From Candidatus Obscuribacterales bacterium (GTDB taxonomy: Bacteria; Cyanobacteriota; Vampirovibrionia; Obscuribacterales; Obscuribacteraceae), in assembly GCA_949127735.1 (NCBI GenBank), contig CASBPX010000097.1, positions 1 to 38,881 of the forward strand: 38,881 bases of DNA. Reading direction: 5' to 3'. A program made the translations under genes and the position numbers. Shown here in pieces: positions 14,814 through 23,299 of the stretch (its first letter is position 1; the number at the start of each line of letters is the position of its first letter). Below the pieces are notes generated by a model. The model saw nothing but the letters and a program-made list of their open reading frames with translations. It was not told where the DNA came from and searched no databases.

Positions 14814-14907
14814 AAATCCCCACCTATAACACCAGCAATGTGCCCAGTGCCCACCAATTTAACTCACGAATGGTCAATAACCACGCGAGTGTCAATAAGT
14901 GGAAAGC

Positions 14908-15882
14908 CTAAGCGCGTGCTGGAACGTTAACACCAAGAATGTTTTCAACTTTCTCTAATGTATCGGCGCTGAGTTTAACACCGGCTGCTTTAATGTTTTC
15001 GTCAATCTGAGAAACTTTTGTGGCACCAATAATAACGCTGGCGACATTGGGATGCCGCAAGCACCAAGCCAGAGCAAACTGAGACATCGTCAATCCTGAT
15101 TCCGAAGCAATCACTCCCAATCGCTGGACTTTCTCTAAAGTTTCATTGGCCATCAAGTTGCGGCCCATCATAAACACGTTAACTTTACTGTCTGCAGCTC
15201 GAGAATCAGCAGGTAATGGTTTCTCAGGCAAGTATTTGCCAGTCAGTACGCCCTGAGCGAGCGGAGAAAAGACAACTTGCCCCACGCCGGTGCGTTCGCA
15301 TGCAGGAATTACCGAAGACTCAATATTGCGCGTCAACATGTTGTAGCAAGGTTGGTTGGAGATTGGCGGCACGGCGTTCAATTCTTTGGCAACTCGGTGC
15401 GCATCTTCAATTTGTGACCCGCTCCATTCACTGACGCCCCAGTAAAGAATCTTGCCCTGGCGAGTAAGATCGTCCATGGTTCTAACAAGTTCTTCCATCG
15501 GAACTTCAGGATCAAAACGGTGACATTGATAGAGATCTATATAGTCAGTGCCCAGTCTTTTCAGGCTGGCATGACACTGCTCAAAAACGTGTTTACGTGA
15601 GAGACCTTTGTCGTTAGGACCGTCACCCATGGGAAAGAAAACCTTAGTAGCAAGAAAAATGGCTTCGCGCTTAATAGTCTTGATCGCTTTTCCCACAACA
15701 ACTTCTGACGCGCCATTTGCATAGACATTAGCGTTGTCAAAGAAATTAACGCCTTGTTCAAAAGCGTGTTGCACCTGCTTAATGGAGTTCTTCTCATCAA
15801 CAGAGCCGCCATGGGTAAGCCAACTGCCTAGCGAAATTTCGCTGACTTTTGCGCCCCATTTCCCAATTCTGCGGTATTGCAT
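14908..15882 (-). CDS. Aldo/keto reductase (AKR6 / Kv-beta-like)
   Basis: The 324-residue TIM-barrel enzyme retains the AKR catalytic tetrad: Asp and Tyr in FFDNANVYANGASE (near 48-53), Lys in FLATKVF (near 81), and His in YQCHRFDPEVPMEE (near 119). The NADPH-binding end is present in ASVIIGATKVSQIDENIKA. The GSWLTHGG start and ILYWGVSEWSGSQI resemble the voltage-gated potassium channel beta-subunit/YghZ-type group. Such enzymes reduce aldehydes or ketones with NADPH in the cytosol; the substrate is not inferable. It starts 5 nt after the stop of the MFS transporter gene, so the two are almost certainly co-transcribed and may be coupled. Confidence 0.9.
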   Translation of the reverse strand: MQYRRIGKWGAKVSEISLGSWLTHGGSVDEKNSIKQVQHAFEQGVNFFDNANVYANGASEVVVGKAIKTIKREAIFLATKVFFPMGDGPNDKGLSRKHVFEQCHASLKRLGTDYIDLYQCHRFDPEVPMEELVRTMDDLTRQGKILYWGVSEWSGSQIEDAHRVAKELNAVPPISNQPCYNMLTRNIESSVIPACERTGVGQVVFSPLAQGVLTGKYLPEKPLPADSRAADSKVNVFMMGRNLMANETLEKVQRLGVIASESGLTMSQFALAWCLRHPNVASVIIGATKVSQIDENIKAAGVKLSADTLEKVENILGVNVPARA

Positions 15883-15887
15883 ATACG

Positions 15888-17174
15888 TTATTTATCTTCA
15901 AGCGGCAACAAAAAGATCGTGATCATACCAGGGATGGACACGACAAAGCTGAGCAAAAAGAAATGAGCATATCCGAGCTGCCCTTGTAATGTGCCGCTGT
16001 AGTAGCCAGGTATCATCACTCCGGCCGCCATCAAGGCCGTAGCGATCGCATAGTGACCTGACTTATATTTCGGATTTACAGTTCGCAGCAAAAACACTGT
16101 GTAGGCGGCGGTGCCTAATCCGTAAGCAAATTGTTCAATTGCGTTACAGACCGAAACCAACAAAACGTTGGGTGCGGAAACGGCCATGTAGTAGTAGAGC
16201 AAAATTGCCGCGTTTTGAAAAATTGCTGTCGGCATCAGCGATTTCCTTAGTCCGAACTTGCTGACAACAAAACCACCAAAGAGCCCACCCAATAGAAGAA
16301 AACCTACGCCGACTCCTCCATATATAAGTCCGACAGTTTCGGTAGAAATGCCAAGACCACCGACTTTCGGCGCATCAAGCAAAAACGGTGCAGACATTTT
16401 AAGCATGAACGCGTCGCCCAGCCTAAAAATCAAAATGTAGAGCACGATCGGAATGATCGCTTTTTGTGAAAAGAAAGTACGAAAGACAGTAAGAAATTGA
16501 TTTAAATCAAGCTTAGCTTTCTCTTCTGATGCCTTCCCTTCTAACTCGTGCTCAACCGGATTGGCTACAAATTCGCTACTTTGCGCTTTTGGCAAAATGA
16601 AAAAATGAAATGCGGCCAACAAAGCAAAGATGACAGCGCAAAGTGCAAAAACAACTGCCCATCCGCCCTTCACACCAAATGATGGATTGCGAGCGAGCCA
16701 CCCGGCAATCACTACAAGGCCGCCTTGGCCAAAAAGCAGGGCGGTTTTATAGAAGGTATTTCGCACGCCAACAAAATAAGACTGCTGTTTTTTGTTCAAA
16801 ACTTCAAGATAATAACCATCGCAAGATACGTCTTGAGTCGCTGATACAAGTGCCATGACTGAAAAAACAATGATACTGAGAAGTGCCACATTAGAGCTGC
16901 CCAGGCTTAAAGCAAGTGCAAGCGAGGTCAGTGCCAAAACCATTTGTGTGCAAACAATCCAGATTCTTTTATGGCCCACAAGATCAACAAGTGGAGCCCA
17001 CAAAAATTTAGCTACCCAAGCTAAATAAAAGTAGCTTGTTACTTTACCGACAAAATCGTTCGACTCACCTAGATTTTTATAGAAAATAACCGAGACAAGA
17101 ACTACAAGTGTGTAAGGCAGGCCCGAAGCAAAATACAAAGTGGGAATAAAAATTGCCGGCCGTTGTGATTGCAC
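15888..17174 (-). CDS. AmpG-like MFS transporter
   Basis: This 428-residue integral membrane protein has about 12 hydrophobic segments split by a charged central loop around residues 200-230. The segment VSATQDVSCDGYYLEVLNK is the signature of the AmpG / acetyl-CoA transporter-like branch of the major facilitator superfamily, and FASGLPYTL near the N-terminus fits it as well. AmpG imports anhydromuropeptides released in peptidoglycan turnover, whereas other members carry unrelated substrates, so muropeptide transport is only one possibility. The GTG start at 17174 has GGAG 5 nt upstream on the minus strand. The aldo/keto reductase gene follows 5 nt later. Confidence 0.85.
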   Translation of the reverse strand: MQSQRPAIFIPTLYFASGLPYTLVVLVSVIFYKNLGESNDFVGKVTSYFYLAWVAKFLWAPLVDLVGHKRIWIVCTQMVLALTSLALALSLGSSNVALLSIIVFSVMALVSATQDVSCDGYYLEVLNKKQQSYFVGVRNTFYKTALLFGQGGLVVIAGWLARNPSFGVKGGWAVVFALCAVIFALLAAFHFFILPKAQSSEFVANPVEHELEGKASEEKAKLDLNQFLTVFRTFFSQKAIIPIVLYILIFRLGDAFMLKMSAPFLLDAPKVGGLGISTETVGLIYGGVGVGFLLLGGLFGGFVVSKFGLRKSLMPTAIFQNAAILLYYYMAVSAPNVLLVSVCNAIEQFAYGLGTAAYTVFLLRTVNPKYKSGHYAIATALMAAGVMIPGYYSGTLQGQLGYAHFFLLSFVVSIPGMITIFLLPLEDK

Positions 17175-17356
17175 TTCCTCTCCATTTCTCTTGATGCGCG
17201 ATTATTGTAGCGCTCTGGCCGCGAGATGAACTGATTTGAACGGAATATTCCAACGCTAATATGCTTAAAGCATGTTTTTGCAGCCGCTTGGCCCTCGCTG
17301 ATAGTGCGTCTACGAGGTTGGAAGATTATTTGTGTAAGAACGATTTTTTTTCAAGA

Positions 17357-17368
17357 CGATATCGCTCA
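17357..17368 (+). repeat. Copy 4 of dispersed CGATATCGCTCA motif (intergenic)
   Basis: CGATATCGCTCA, followed by GACATTTTTT, lies in the 301-nt divergent region between the MFS gene and the chimeric transposase gene. Extended rightwards it matches the copy at 4614 closely. The rest of that region (17175-17475) holds GGAATATTCC at 17242 and ATGCTT-A-AAGCAT at 17261 but no small gene that I can support. Confidence 0.5.
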
Positions 17369-17452
17369 GACATTTTTTCCTAACAAAACCAAACAAATTT
17401 ATCTCAAAAAGGTAAAAACGATTGAACTATTTTCCAACTTTTGACGTTAACA

Positions 17453-17478
17453 CATAAGCGGGGGATTGAACGCTTATG
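17453..17478 (+). promoter_or_regulatory. Hairpin over the start codon of the chimeric transposase gene
   Basis: CATAAGCG (17453-17460) and CGCTTATG (17471-17478) are perfect 8-bp arms around the 10-nt loop GGGGATTGAA. The 3' arm ends in the ATG start and the loop shows the G-rich ribosome site. An RNA fold here would hide the start codon and limit translation, a device known from several transposase genes. Confidence 0.6.
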
Positions 17479-18513
17479 AAAAAACGCAAGCACGGAAAGA
17501 AGCCTGATATAAAAATTGCGAAGCTCTGGCGCTCTCTGAGAAGGCGCATAAAGTCAGACGAACACGCAGCTGATCTTATCTTTAAAGAGCTTATGAAGGC
17601 CAAGTTGTTAGTTTGTACTTGCGGGTCAACTGACTTTGGGCGAGAGAGCGGGGCTCGCAACTGCCAATGCGTCGACTGTCGAGAAGAAATTTGGTTTACA
17701 AGCAACATGTTTTTCAGAAAAGCCAAACTTTTGCGTGCCTATCTAGCTGCTATCTGGTTTCAGCAAAATGACGCGGTTATCACTCCATCTCACTTCGCGA
17801 AGTTATTACGAATCGAATACTCTTCAGCGTGGGAAATCCAACATAAAGTAAAACTGGTGATCGCATCCCATTTGCCGGCAGAATCAATGCAGGCACCGTA
17901 TAAAGTATTTATCGATATAACTTTTCGACGCAGTCTCGAGAGTCTGAAATTCACACATCCATCCTTCGACTGTCCTGGTGAAGATGGAGGACAAACTGAA
18001 CGCGAAAATAATGGCGAACAAAATAGTAGCGAACAAGAAACTACTGAAGACAATTCGACAGACGCAGAAAAAATGAAAGACTTTACCAATGTTGAGGCCG
18101 AGGTCTACAGCTGGCTTACTGACCAACCAGTATCTTTCGACACAATGGTAGCCAAAGGCAAATTCTCAGTAGGACAGATAATGGGCGCACTGGGTTTACT
18201 CGAAATTGAAAATCTTGTCACCGCTTTTGCCTACGGATACTTTGCGCGAAAAACGGAACAGCCCAAAAAGCGACTTCCAAGTAATCAGGCACCGGCAGCC
18301 ATAATCACCCAGCTTGTTTATTGTATTCGCAACTATCACCACGGAGTGAGCCGCAAATACTTGCAGCTCTTTTTAGCGCAAATTTGGTGCGCTATTGATA
18401 AAAAACGCTGGGGCAGAAATGCAGTTATGAAAGCTTGCCTGGTGCATCCGCCAATAAGTCGTACCGATATTCTTGCTTATTGCTCGCCAATGATTTTGAG
18501 CCTTGGTTTCTAG
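17476..18513 (+). CDS. Domesticated IS1595-like transposase with DprA-like winged helix replacing the catalytic core
   Basis: The 345-residue protein has a basic N-terminus, then a zinc ribbon (C47, C49 ... C65, C68) and a helix-turn-helix stretch (about 85-130, SSAWEIQHKVK) like the Zn-ribbon/HTH head of IS1595-family transposases. KVFIDITF (143-150) sits where the first catalytic strand normally reads V-D-E; only the Asp remains. A Glu/Asn/Ser-rich linker (165-200) and a winged-helix unit (about 205-253: EAEVYSWLTDQPVSFDTMV, then QIMGALGLLEIENLV) like the C-terminal WH of DprA fill the place of the DDE core. The tail HHGVSRKYLQLFLAQIW matches the end of IS1595 transposases. It is probably catalytically dead and DNA-binding, with no flanking terminal repeats found. 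The ATG at 17476 lies within a hairpin. Confidence 0.65.
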   Translation: MKKRKHGKKPDIKIAKLWRSLRRRIKSDEHAADLIFKELMKAKLLVCTCGSTDFGRESGARNCQCVDCREEIWFTSNMFFRKAKLLRAYLAAIWFQQNDAVITPSHFAKLLRIEYSSAWEIQHKVKLVIASHLPAESMQAPYKVFIDITFRRSLESLKFTHPSFDCPGEDGGQTERENNGEQNSSEQETTEDNSTDAEKMKDFTNVEAEVYSWLTDQPVSFDTMVAKGKFSVGQIMGALGLLEIENLVTAFAYGYFARKTEQPKKRLPSNQAPAAIITQLVYCIRNYHHGVSRKYLQLFLAQIWCAIDKKRWGRNAVMKACLVHPPISRTDILAYCSPMILSLGF

Positions 18514-18722
18514 AAGCATTGAAATTGCTACATTTCCATTAAGACCGGTGTGGATCCTAAGGGCATGATGGCTAATAGATGTTGGGCCATTGCCTGATTT
18601 CAGCGATAACCGTACAAATCTGATCAATCTCTTGGCCGGCCTGAGCGGCTCTTGGAAACAAATTTTATCCAGGAAAACTAGTACAATTAAGTCACAATAC
18701 AAAAGCTACAAGAGAGACTGTA

Positions 18723-21008
18723 ATGGCTGAATTGAAAGTATCTGATATAAAAATTGTCTACGAAGCGTTGGCCGAAAAGCATGCTGTCGCACGTGAGAAA
18801 TTCGGTCGACCACTAACTCTTGCGGAAAAAGTGCTGACTGCGCACCTCGATCACTGGCCTGCTGAAGATATAAAACGCGGCGAAACATACGCATTTTTGC
18901 GCCCTGACCGCGTTGCTATGCAAGACGCTACGGCGCAAATGGCACTTCTTCAATTCATGCAAGCTCAGCTAAAAACAGTAGCGGTACCAAGTACGGTGCA
19001 CTGCGATCACTTGATTCAAGCGCGTGTGGGCGCTGAATCTGACATGATTGATGCGCTTAATGAAAACAAAGAAGTTTACGATTTCCTCGAGTCGGCCAGT
19101 AACAAACATGGCATCGGGTTCTGGAAGCCTGGCGCAGGTATCATCCATCAGGTCGTACTAGAGAACTACGCACTGCCAGGCACGATGATGATCGGTACAG
19201 ATTCCCACACTCCCAATGCCGGCGGCCTGGGCATGGTTGCCATCGGAGTAGGCGGTGCTGACGCCGTAGACGTCATGGCAGGTGTTGCTTGGGGTCTGCG
19301 TTGGCCCAAGCTAATTGGTATTCACTTAAAAGGTAAATTGAACGGTTGGACTTCACCTAAAGACGTGATCCTCAAGGTTGCCGGAATTCTTACTGTTGCC
19401 GGCGGTACCGGAGCAATCGTAGAATATTTCGGTGAAGGCACCAAGTCTATTAGTTGCACTGGCAAAGCCACCATTACAAACATGGGAGCAGAGCTTGGCG
19501 CTACTACATCAATTTTTCCTTATGACGAACGCATGGGCAAGTATTTGCGCATCACTAAACGCGAAGAATTTGCCGCTCTTGCTGATCAATACAAAGAGTG
19601 TCTGGTAGCCGATCCTGAAGTAGAGAGCGATCCTATGAGCTACTTTGATCAGGTCGTCGAAATTGATCTCGATTTGCTCGAGCCATATGTAGTCGGCCCT
19701 CACACACCGGATCTGGCTCGACCAATTTCTGCGTTTGCAGAAGAAATTAAAATCAAAGGATATCCCGATAAGCTCACCTATGCTTTAATCGGCAGCTGCA
19801 CCAATTCTTCTTATGAAGACATGAGCAGGGCTGCACACGTGGCACGGCAAGCTTCCGATCATGGTCTCAAATCTAGCTGCGGATTTTTAATTACTCCTGG
19901 ATCCGAACAGATATATGAAACCATCGAGCGAGATGGCCAATTAAAAACTCTGGAAGATATCGGTGGAACTGTTTTAGCCAACGCTTGCGGCCCATGTATT
20001 GGGCAATGGCGTCGAGATGACATCAAACCTGGCGAGACCAATTCGATCATTACTTCCTTCAATCGCAATTTCCAAAAACGAAACGATGGCAATCCAGAAA
20101 CTTTAGCCTTCATTGGCAGTCCTGAAATTGTCACCGCCCTGGCTTTGGCCGGCTCACTTTCTTTTAATCCCCTGAAAGATTCAATCAATGGCAGCGACGG
20201 CGTGCCTTTCAAATTGACACCACCAGAAGCCCCAGAACTTCCTGCTAGAGGATTTAAATCTGAGGACAACGGTTACTTGCCACCTGCCGCCAACGGCGAT
20301 CAAGTTAGCGTGGTGGTCAGCCCTGAGTCAAATCGTTTGCAATTGCTAGAGCCATTTGCCGCGTGGGATGGCAAAGACCTTGAAAACATGCCGGTTTTGC
20401 TCAAAGCCTTGGGCAAATGCACCACCGATCATATTTCACCGGCTGGTCCATGGTTGAAATATCGCGGCCACATCGATCGTATCAGTGACAACATGTTTAT
20501 CGGCGCCATTAATGCTTTCACCAAAGATGTTGGTATCGGCCTCGATGTTGTTGCTAACGACCGCAAAACTTATCCTCAAGTGGCCCGCAATTACAAGGCC
20601 CATAACCGAGGCTGGATGGTCATTGGCGACCAAAACTATGGTGAAGGCTCAAGTCGCGAGCACGCAGCCATGTCGCCCCGTTTCCTTGGGTGCAAGGCGG
20701 TACTAGTAAGAAGTTTTGCTCGCATTCACGAAACTAACTTGAAAAAGCAAGGCATCCTCGCTCTGACTTTCGTCAATCCGGCTGATTACGACAAAATTCA
20801 AGAGACTGACACACTTGCCATTCGCAATTTAATCGAGCTCACGCCGGGGCAAAATATCCAGATCGAACTTATGCACCAAGGTGGCATTTGCGAATTAATT
20901 GACGCCAAACATACAATGACAGACGAACAGATCGGATGGTTCAAAGCCGGTTCTGCTCTTAATTTGATTCGAGAAAACAGTCAGAAAACTCAGGCACTTA
21001 AATCGTAA
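18723..21008 (+). CDS. acnA: Aconitate hydratase, mitochondrial-type
   Basis: The 761-residue enzyme contains the whole aconitase fold. [16 protein letters not shown] and [11 protein letters not shown] open the first domain and [20 protein letters not shown] carries active-site residues. [12 protein letters not shown] and [12 protein letters not shown] supply the three Cys ligands of the [4Fe-4S] cluster. The swivelling C-terminal domain has [18 protein letters not shown] and [17 protein letters not shown] with substrate-binding Arg and Ser. The length and the CDHLIQAR and [16 protein letters not shown] segments match the mitochondrial-type clade better than the 890-residue AcnA/IRP or AcnB. 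It interconverts citrate and isocitrate in the TCA cycle. The start at 18723 follows AGAGAG. It is monocistronic and converges with the hydrolase gene; the Sdh1-type operon lies 2.3 kb away. Confidence 0.95.
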   Translation: MAELKVSDIKIVYEALAEKHAVAREKFGRPLTLAEKVLTAHLDHWPAEDIKRGETYAFLRPDRVAMQDATAQMALLQFMQAQLKTVAVPSTVHCDHLIQARVGAESDMIDALNENKEVYDFLESASNKHGIGFWKPGAGIIHQVVLENYALPGTMMIGTDSHTPNAGGLGMVAIGVGGADAVDVMAGVAWGLRWPKLIGIHLKGKLNGWTSPKDVILKVAGILTVAGGTGAIVEYFGEGTKSISCTGKATITNMGAELGATTSIFPYDERMGKYLRITKREEFAALADQYKECLVADPEVESDPMSYFDQVVEIDLDLLEPYVVGPHTPDLARPISAFAEEIKIKGYPDKLTYALIGSCTNSSYEDMSRAAHVARQASDHGLKSSCGFLITPGSEQIYETIERDGQLKTLEDIGGTVLANACGPCIGQWRRDDIKPGETNSIITSFNRNFQKRNDGNPETLAFIGSPEIVTALALAGSLSFNPLKDSINGSDGVPFKLTPPEAPELPARGFKSEDNGYLPPAANGDQVSVVVSPESNRLQLLEPFAAWDGKDLENMPVLLKALGKCTTDHISPAGPWLKYRGHIDRISDNMFIGAINAFTKDVGIGLDVVANDRKTYPQVARNYKAHNRGWMVIGDQNYGEGSSREHAAMSPRFLGCKAVLVRSFARIHETNLKKQGILALTFVNPADYDKIQETDTLAIRNLIELTPGQNIQIELMHQGGICELIDAKHTMTDEQIGWFKAGSALNLIRENSQKTQALKS

Positions 21009-21037
21009 GTGTAGTTAGTTAGGGCGATAGTGCTGGT

Positions 21038-21916
21038 TTAAGAAGTAACGGCCGTAGAGCGAGTGAAGAAATCAGTTAAGGTTTCGGTGACCAGCTCACG
21101 GCTGGTCGTGATCAAATCTGAATGGGCGCTGGCTGGCAAAGCGAGTAGCTGCTTGGGTTGAGATGCCGAATCAAAAAGAGTCTGCGCATGGTGGAAAGCC
21201 ACCACTTTGTCGAGCAAGCCGTGAATAATCAAAAGTGGTGGATGCGCCACCGAAAGAATCTCACGGCTATTTTTACCGGGCATAGGGAATAGCCATGACG
21301 GATACAAATGCAATGCGCGCACGGTTTCACCGGCGATATTGCGTAAAGAGCTGTAGCCAGATTGCAAAATCAAGCCTGCAGATTTTCTCTGGCTAGCTAT
21401 ATAAGAACTTATGGCCGCACCTAGTGATTCACCGTATAAAAATATTTTGTCAGGCGGTATCGAAAACTTGTTCACGATAAAATCGTAAGCTGCCAGACCG
21501 TCTTGGCACACGCCCTCGACATTGGGAATACCAGTGCTCTTACCAAAACCACGATAGTCATAGACAAAAACCGAGGCACCACTTTCAAGCATCATCTCGC
21601 ATAAAGAAGCGCGGATGGTGATGTTGCCAGAATTTCCGTGACTGAAGAGCACCAGCGGAGCATCGGCATTAGGATGTTGAAAATGCCAACCATGAAGCGT
21701 CTCTTTGCTTGCCAGAGTGCCGTAACTATTGAAATAAAGCTCGTCTGGTATAACACCCATGGCTACTGGCAAATGTTCGCCGTCGGTACTCGGATATGCC
21801 AGCGGGCGAAAAAGCAGGGGGCGATAAAGACGCTTATTGACGCGCGGCGACAAAAGCACATACGCGAGAGGTGCTAACAACAAATACAGTAGATTTTTGG
21901 ATTTCTTCAGAGGCAT
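21038..21916 (-). CDS. Membrane-anchored alpha/beta hydrolase (ABHD13/17-like)
   Basis: This 292-residue serine hydrolase has an N-terminal hydrophobic anchor (about residues 8-24, LLYLLLAPLAYVLL). The fold follows: oxyanion segment LVLFSHGNSGN, strand VFVYDYRGFGKSTG, nucleophile elbow FLYGESLGAA with Ser in GESLG, Asp in LLIIHGLLDKVV, and His in LPASAHSDL. This arrangement resembles the bem46/ABHD13/ABHD17 group of lipases and thioesterases. The active domain probably faces the cytosol or periplasm at the membrane; the substrate is unknown. It follows the GNAT gene by 26 nt on the minus strand and is likely the last gene of that small operon. Confidence 0.88.
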   Translation of the reverse strand: MPLKKSKNLLYLLLAPLAYVLLSPRVNKRLYRPLLFRPLAYPSTDGEHLPVAMGVIPDELYFNSYGTLASKETLHGWHFQHPNADAPLVLFSHGNSGNITIRASLCEMMLESGASVFVYDYRGFGKSTGIPNVEGVCQDGLAAYDFIVNKFSIPPDKIFLYGESLGAAISSYIASQRKSAGLILQSGYSSLRNIAGETVRALHLYPSWLFPMPGKNSREILSVAHPPLLIIHGLLDKVVAFHHAQTLFDSASQPKQLLALPASAHSDLITTSRELVTETLTDFFTRSTAVTS

Positions 21917-21942
21917 GTCAGTGTCTTTTATTATCTTTTGAG

Positions 21943-22434
21943 TTACAAGATCCTTTGTAATAGTTGCACGTCCAACCAGCGGTCAAACTTATTGCCAACC
22001 TCGCGCAAACAGCCAACATCTTCGAAGCCAAACTGCCGCATCAGTTTGACACTTCCAAGATTTTCGCTGCAAATTAAACCGAGAACCGCATGATACCCGC
22101 ATCCAGCGGCGGCGGTCATCAATTCTTGCATCAGGGCTCGTCCGAATCCGCGCTGAAGAAAATTATGATCAATATAGATCGATGCTTCTACAGTTTTTTT
22201 GTAGCCGCACCGCTGGTGGTAAAACGAAAGCGAGGCAAAGCCGATAATACTGCCTTCCAGCTCAGCGACAATAACCGGCAGTGCTGCTTCAAAATGTTCT
22301 CGAAACCATAGCTCTCGCTCACCTAGAGTTTCGTTTTCTAAGGCGAATGTGGCTGTTGAAGTTTCAACATAATAGTTATAGATACTGGATATAGCCTGGC
22401 AATTTTTAAACTGAGCCGGAAGGACATGAAGCAT
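21943..22434 (-). CDS. GNAT acetyltransferase, phosphinothricin-acetyltransferase-like
   Basis: The 163-residue protein has a complete GNAT fold. The N-terminal segment AISSIYNYYVETSTATFALE is typical of the Pat/MnaT group. Strand 4 lies in ASIYIDHNFLQRGFGRALMQ, where QRGFGRA is the acetyl-CoA pyrophosphate loop. The C-terminal half has ENLGSVKLMRQFGFEDVGCL. Members acetylate amines such as phosphinothricin, methionine sulfoximine or amino acids; drug resistance is not implied by the fold alone. The ATG at 22434 is preceded by AGGA 12 nt upstream, a rather long spacing. It follows two micro-ORFs and precedes the hydrolase gene on the minus strand. Confidence 0.85.
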   Translation of the reverse strand: MLHVLPAQFKNCQAISSIYNYYVETSTATFALENETLGERELWFREHFEAALPVIVAELEGSIIGFASLSFYHQRCGYKKTVEASIYIDHNFLQRGFGRALMQELMTAAAGCGYHAVLGLICSENLGSVKLMRQFGFEDVGCLREVGNKFDRWLDVQLLQRIL

Positions 22435-22467
22435 CTATTTTTAAAATCCTGATTGAACAAATCGGGG

Positions 22468-22563
22468 TCAAGCCACCAATTTACACGAATCAGCGGCGCC
22501 AAGTATATAGCCTCGTCGTGCTTGATCGTCGGCATAGAAGGCAACAGCACTGGCAACTTCCAT
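22468..22563 (-). CDS. Putative 31-aa micro-ORF, coupled by TGATG
   Basis: The ATG (22563-22561) overlaps the TGA stop of the upstream 63-aa ORF in the form TGATG, a typical translational-coupling arrangement. The frame gives 31 residues starting MEVASAVAFYADD, with RRGYILGAADS in the middle, a natural-looking composition. A -1 slip at the TTTTGA just before the stop would fuse it to the 63-aa ORF and give one protein of about 95 residues, so the pair may also be one frameshifted gene. No family was recognised. Confidence 0.4.
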   Translation of the reverse strand: MEVASAVAFYADDQARRGYILGAADSCKLVA

Positions 22564-22754
22564 CAAAAGCTCAGAGGGGCAAACTCAGTCAGACGCATCA
22601 GCATTTGTTCAACCTTCTGCCATTCATCAGTATTCAGCGGAATTGCATCATCAAGCCTGCGTGTAATGGCGATACGCTCAAGTGATCTCGCTTCGGCCTG
22701 CACGTCAGCTTCATCTTTTTTGCTATTTCTGGGCTTGCGAACTTTGGCGTCCAT
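22563..22754 (-). CDS. Putative small charged protein, 63 aa
   Basis: I place the start at ATG 22754 because GAGGAG (22762-22767 on minus) stands 7 nt before it; a GTG at 22769 overlaps that site and is unlikely. The product is basic at the N-terminus (KVRKPRNSKK), then acidic and helical, with a segment ERIAITRRLDDAIPLNTDEW and a final helix EQMLMRLTEF. No family is recognised. An 18-bp perfect inverted repeat lies just upstream (22775-22792) and a 31-aa ORF overlaps its stop. The layout of operator, small basic protein and coupled second ORF recalls autoregulated two-gene modules such as toxin-antitoxin pairs, but the sequence gives no direct proof. Confidence 0.5.
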   Translation of the reverse strand: MDAKVRKPRNSKKDEADVQAEARSLERIAITRRLDDAIPLNTDEWQKVEQMLMRLTEFAPLSF

Positions 22755-22774
22755 AAAAGCGCTCCTCACAACAG

Positions 22775-22792
22775 TTCAACCACATGGTTGAA
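22775..22792. promoter_or_regulatory. 18-bp perfect inverted repeat upstream of the micro-ORF operon
   Basis: TTCAACCA (22775-22782) and TGGTTGAA (22785-22792) are perfect 8-bp arms with a 2-nt spacer. It lies 8 nt upstream of the ribosome site of the 63-aa ORF on minus, a good position for an operator bound by a dimeric repressor. The rest of the 545-nt gap up to 23299 shows only the sdh promoter candidate and no supported gene. Confidence 0.5.
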
Positions 22793-23196
22793 TTCACTGC
22801 AAACGACGAAAATTTAGGCCACAAAATGTGCAACTTATTCGCCGACGTATTAAGAGACGCCAGCTTTGTGACGAGGTTCCCGCCTGCAATTGGGTTTTTC
22901 CGTTTATCTTTTACTTGTCTGCCTGCAGGGCTTAAGCAATATCGCCAGAGCTTCCCAAACCGCTCCACAACAATTACAAGCTACATCAAATCAGGACTTT
23001 ACAAGCCTTCAATTATGAGTGGATTATAAGCATGATAAAAATTGCAAATAACAGCGGTCAGATCTCTCTTTAAAACGCGATGTTTTCATAACCCTGCCTA
23101 ATTACGAGCGCTTTAATGCCGAGAATGCAAAATTGCTTTGCTTGCATAGAGCATTCAAATTAGAGGAAACATGGGTCACGACGAGTTTCAGATCGC

Positions 23197-23202
23197 TATA
23201 AT
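23197..23202 (+). promoter_or_regulatory. Candidate -10 box of the sdh operon
   Basis: A perfect TATAAT lies 98 nt upstream of the sdhC-like start. No good -35 box stands at 16-18 nt, so it may need an activator. The predicted leader contains a small ACCAG/CTGGT hairpin near 23263-23275. Confidence 0.4.
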
Positions 23203-23299
23203 TTGTTATGTCCGATAGTGGACCGCATCGGCGCTCCGAGCAACACTTGCGAGCATTAGCCGAACCAGTCTCTGGTCCAAGCATCCCAGGAAAACGTTC

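Noticed and set aside
16042..16049. HIP1 octamer GCGATCGC
   Set aside because: I noticed only one copy, inside the MFS gene, so there is no sign of the cyanobacterial HIP1 enrichment.
17175..18722. Intact insertion sequence around the transposase-like gene
   Set aside because: No terminal inverted repeats or target-site duplications could be found by eye and the catalytic core is missing.
22784..23029. 81-aa plus-strand ORF
   Set aside because: Its ATG lies inside the 18-bp palindrome, no ribosome site precedes it, and the second half is not protein-like.
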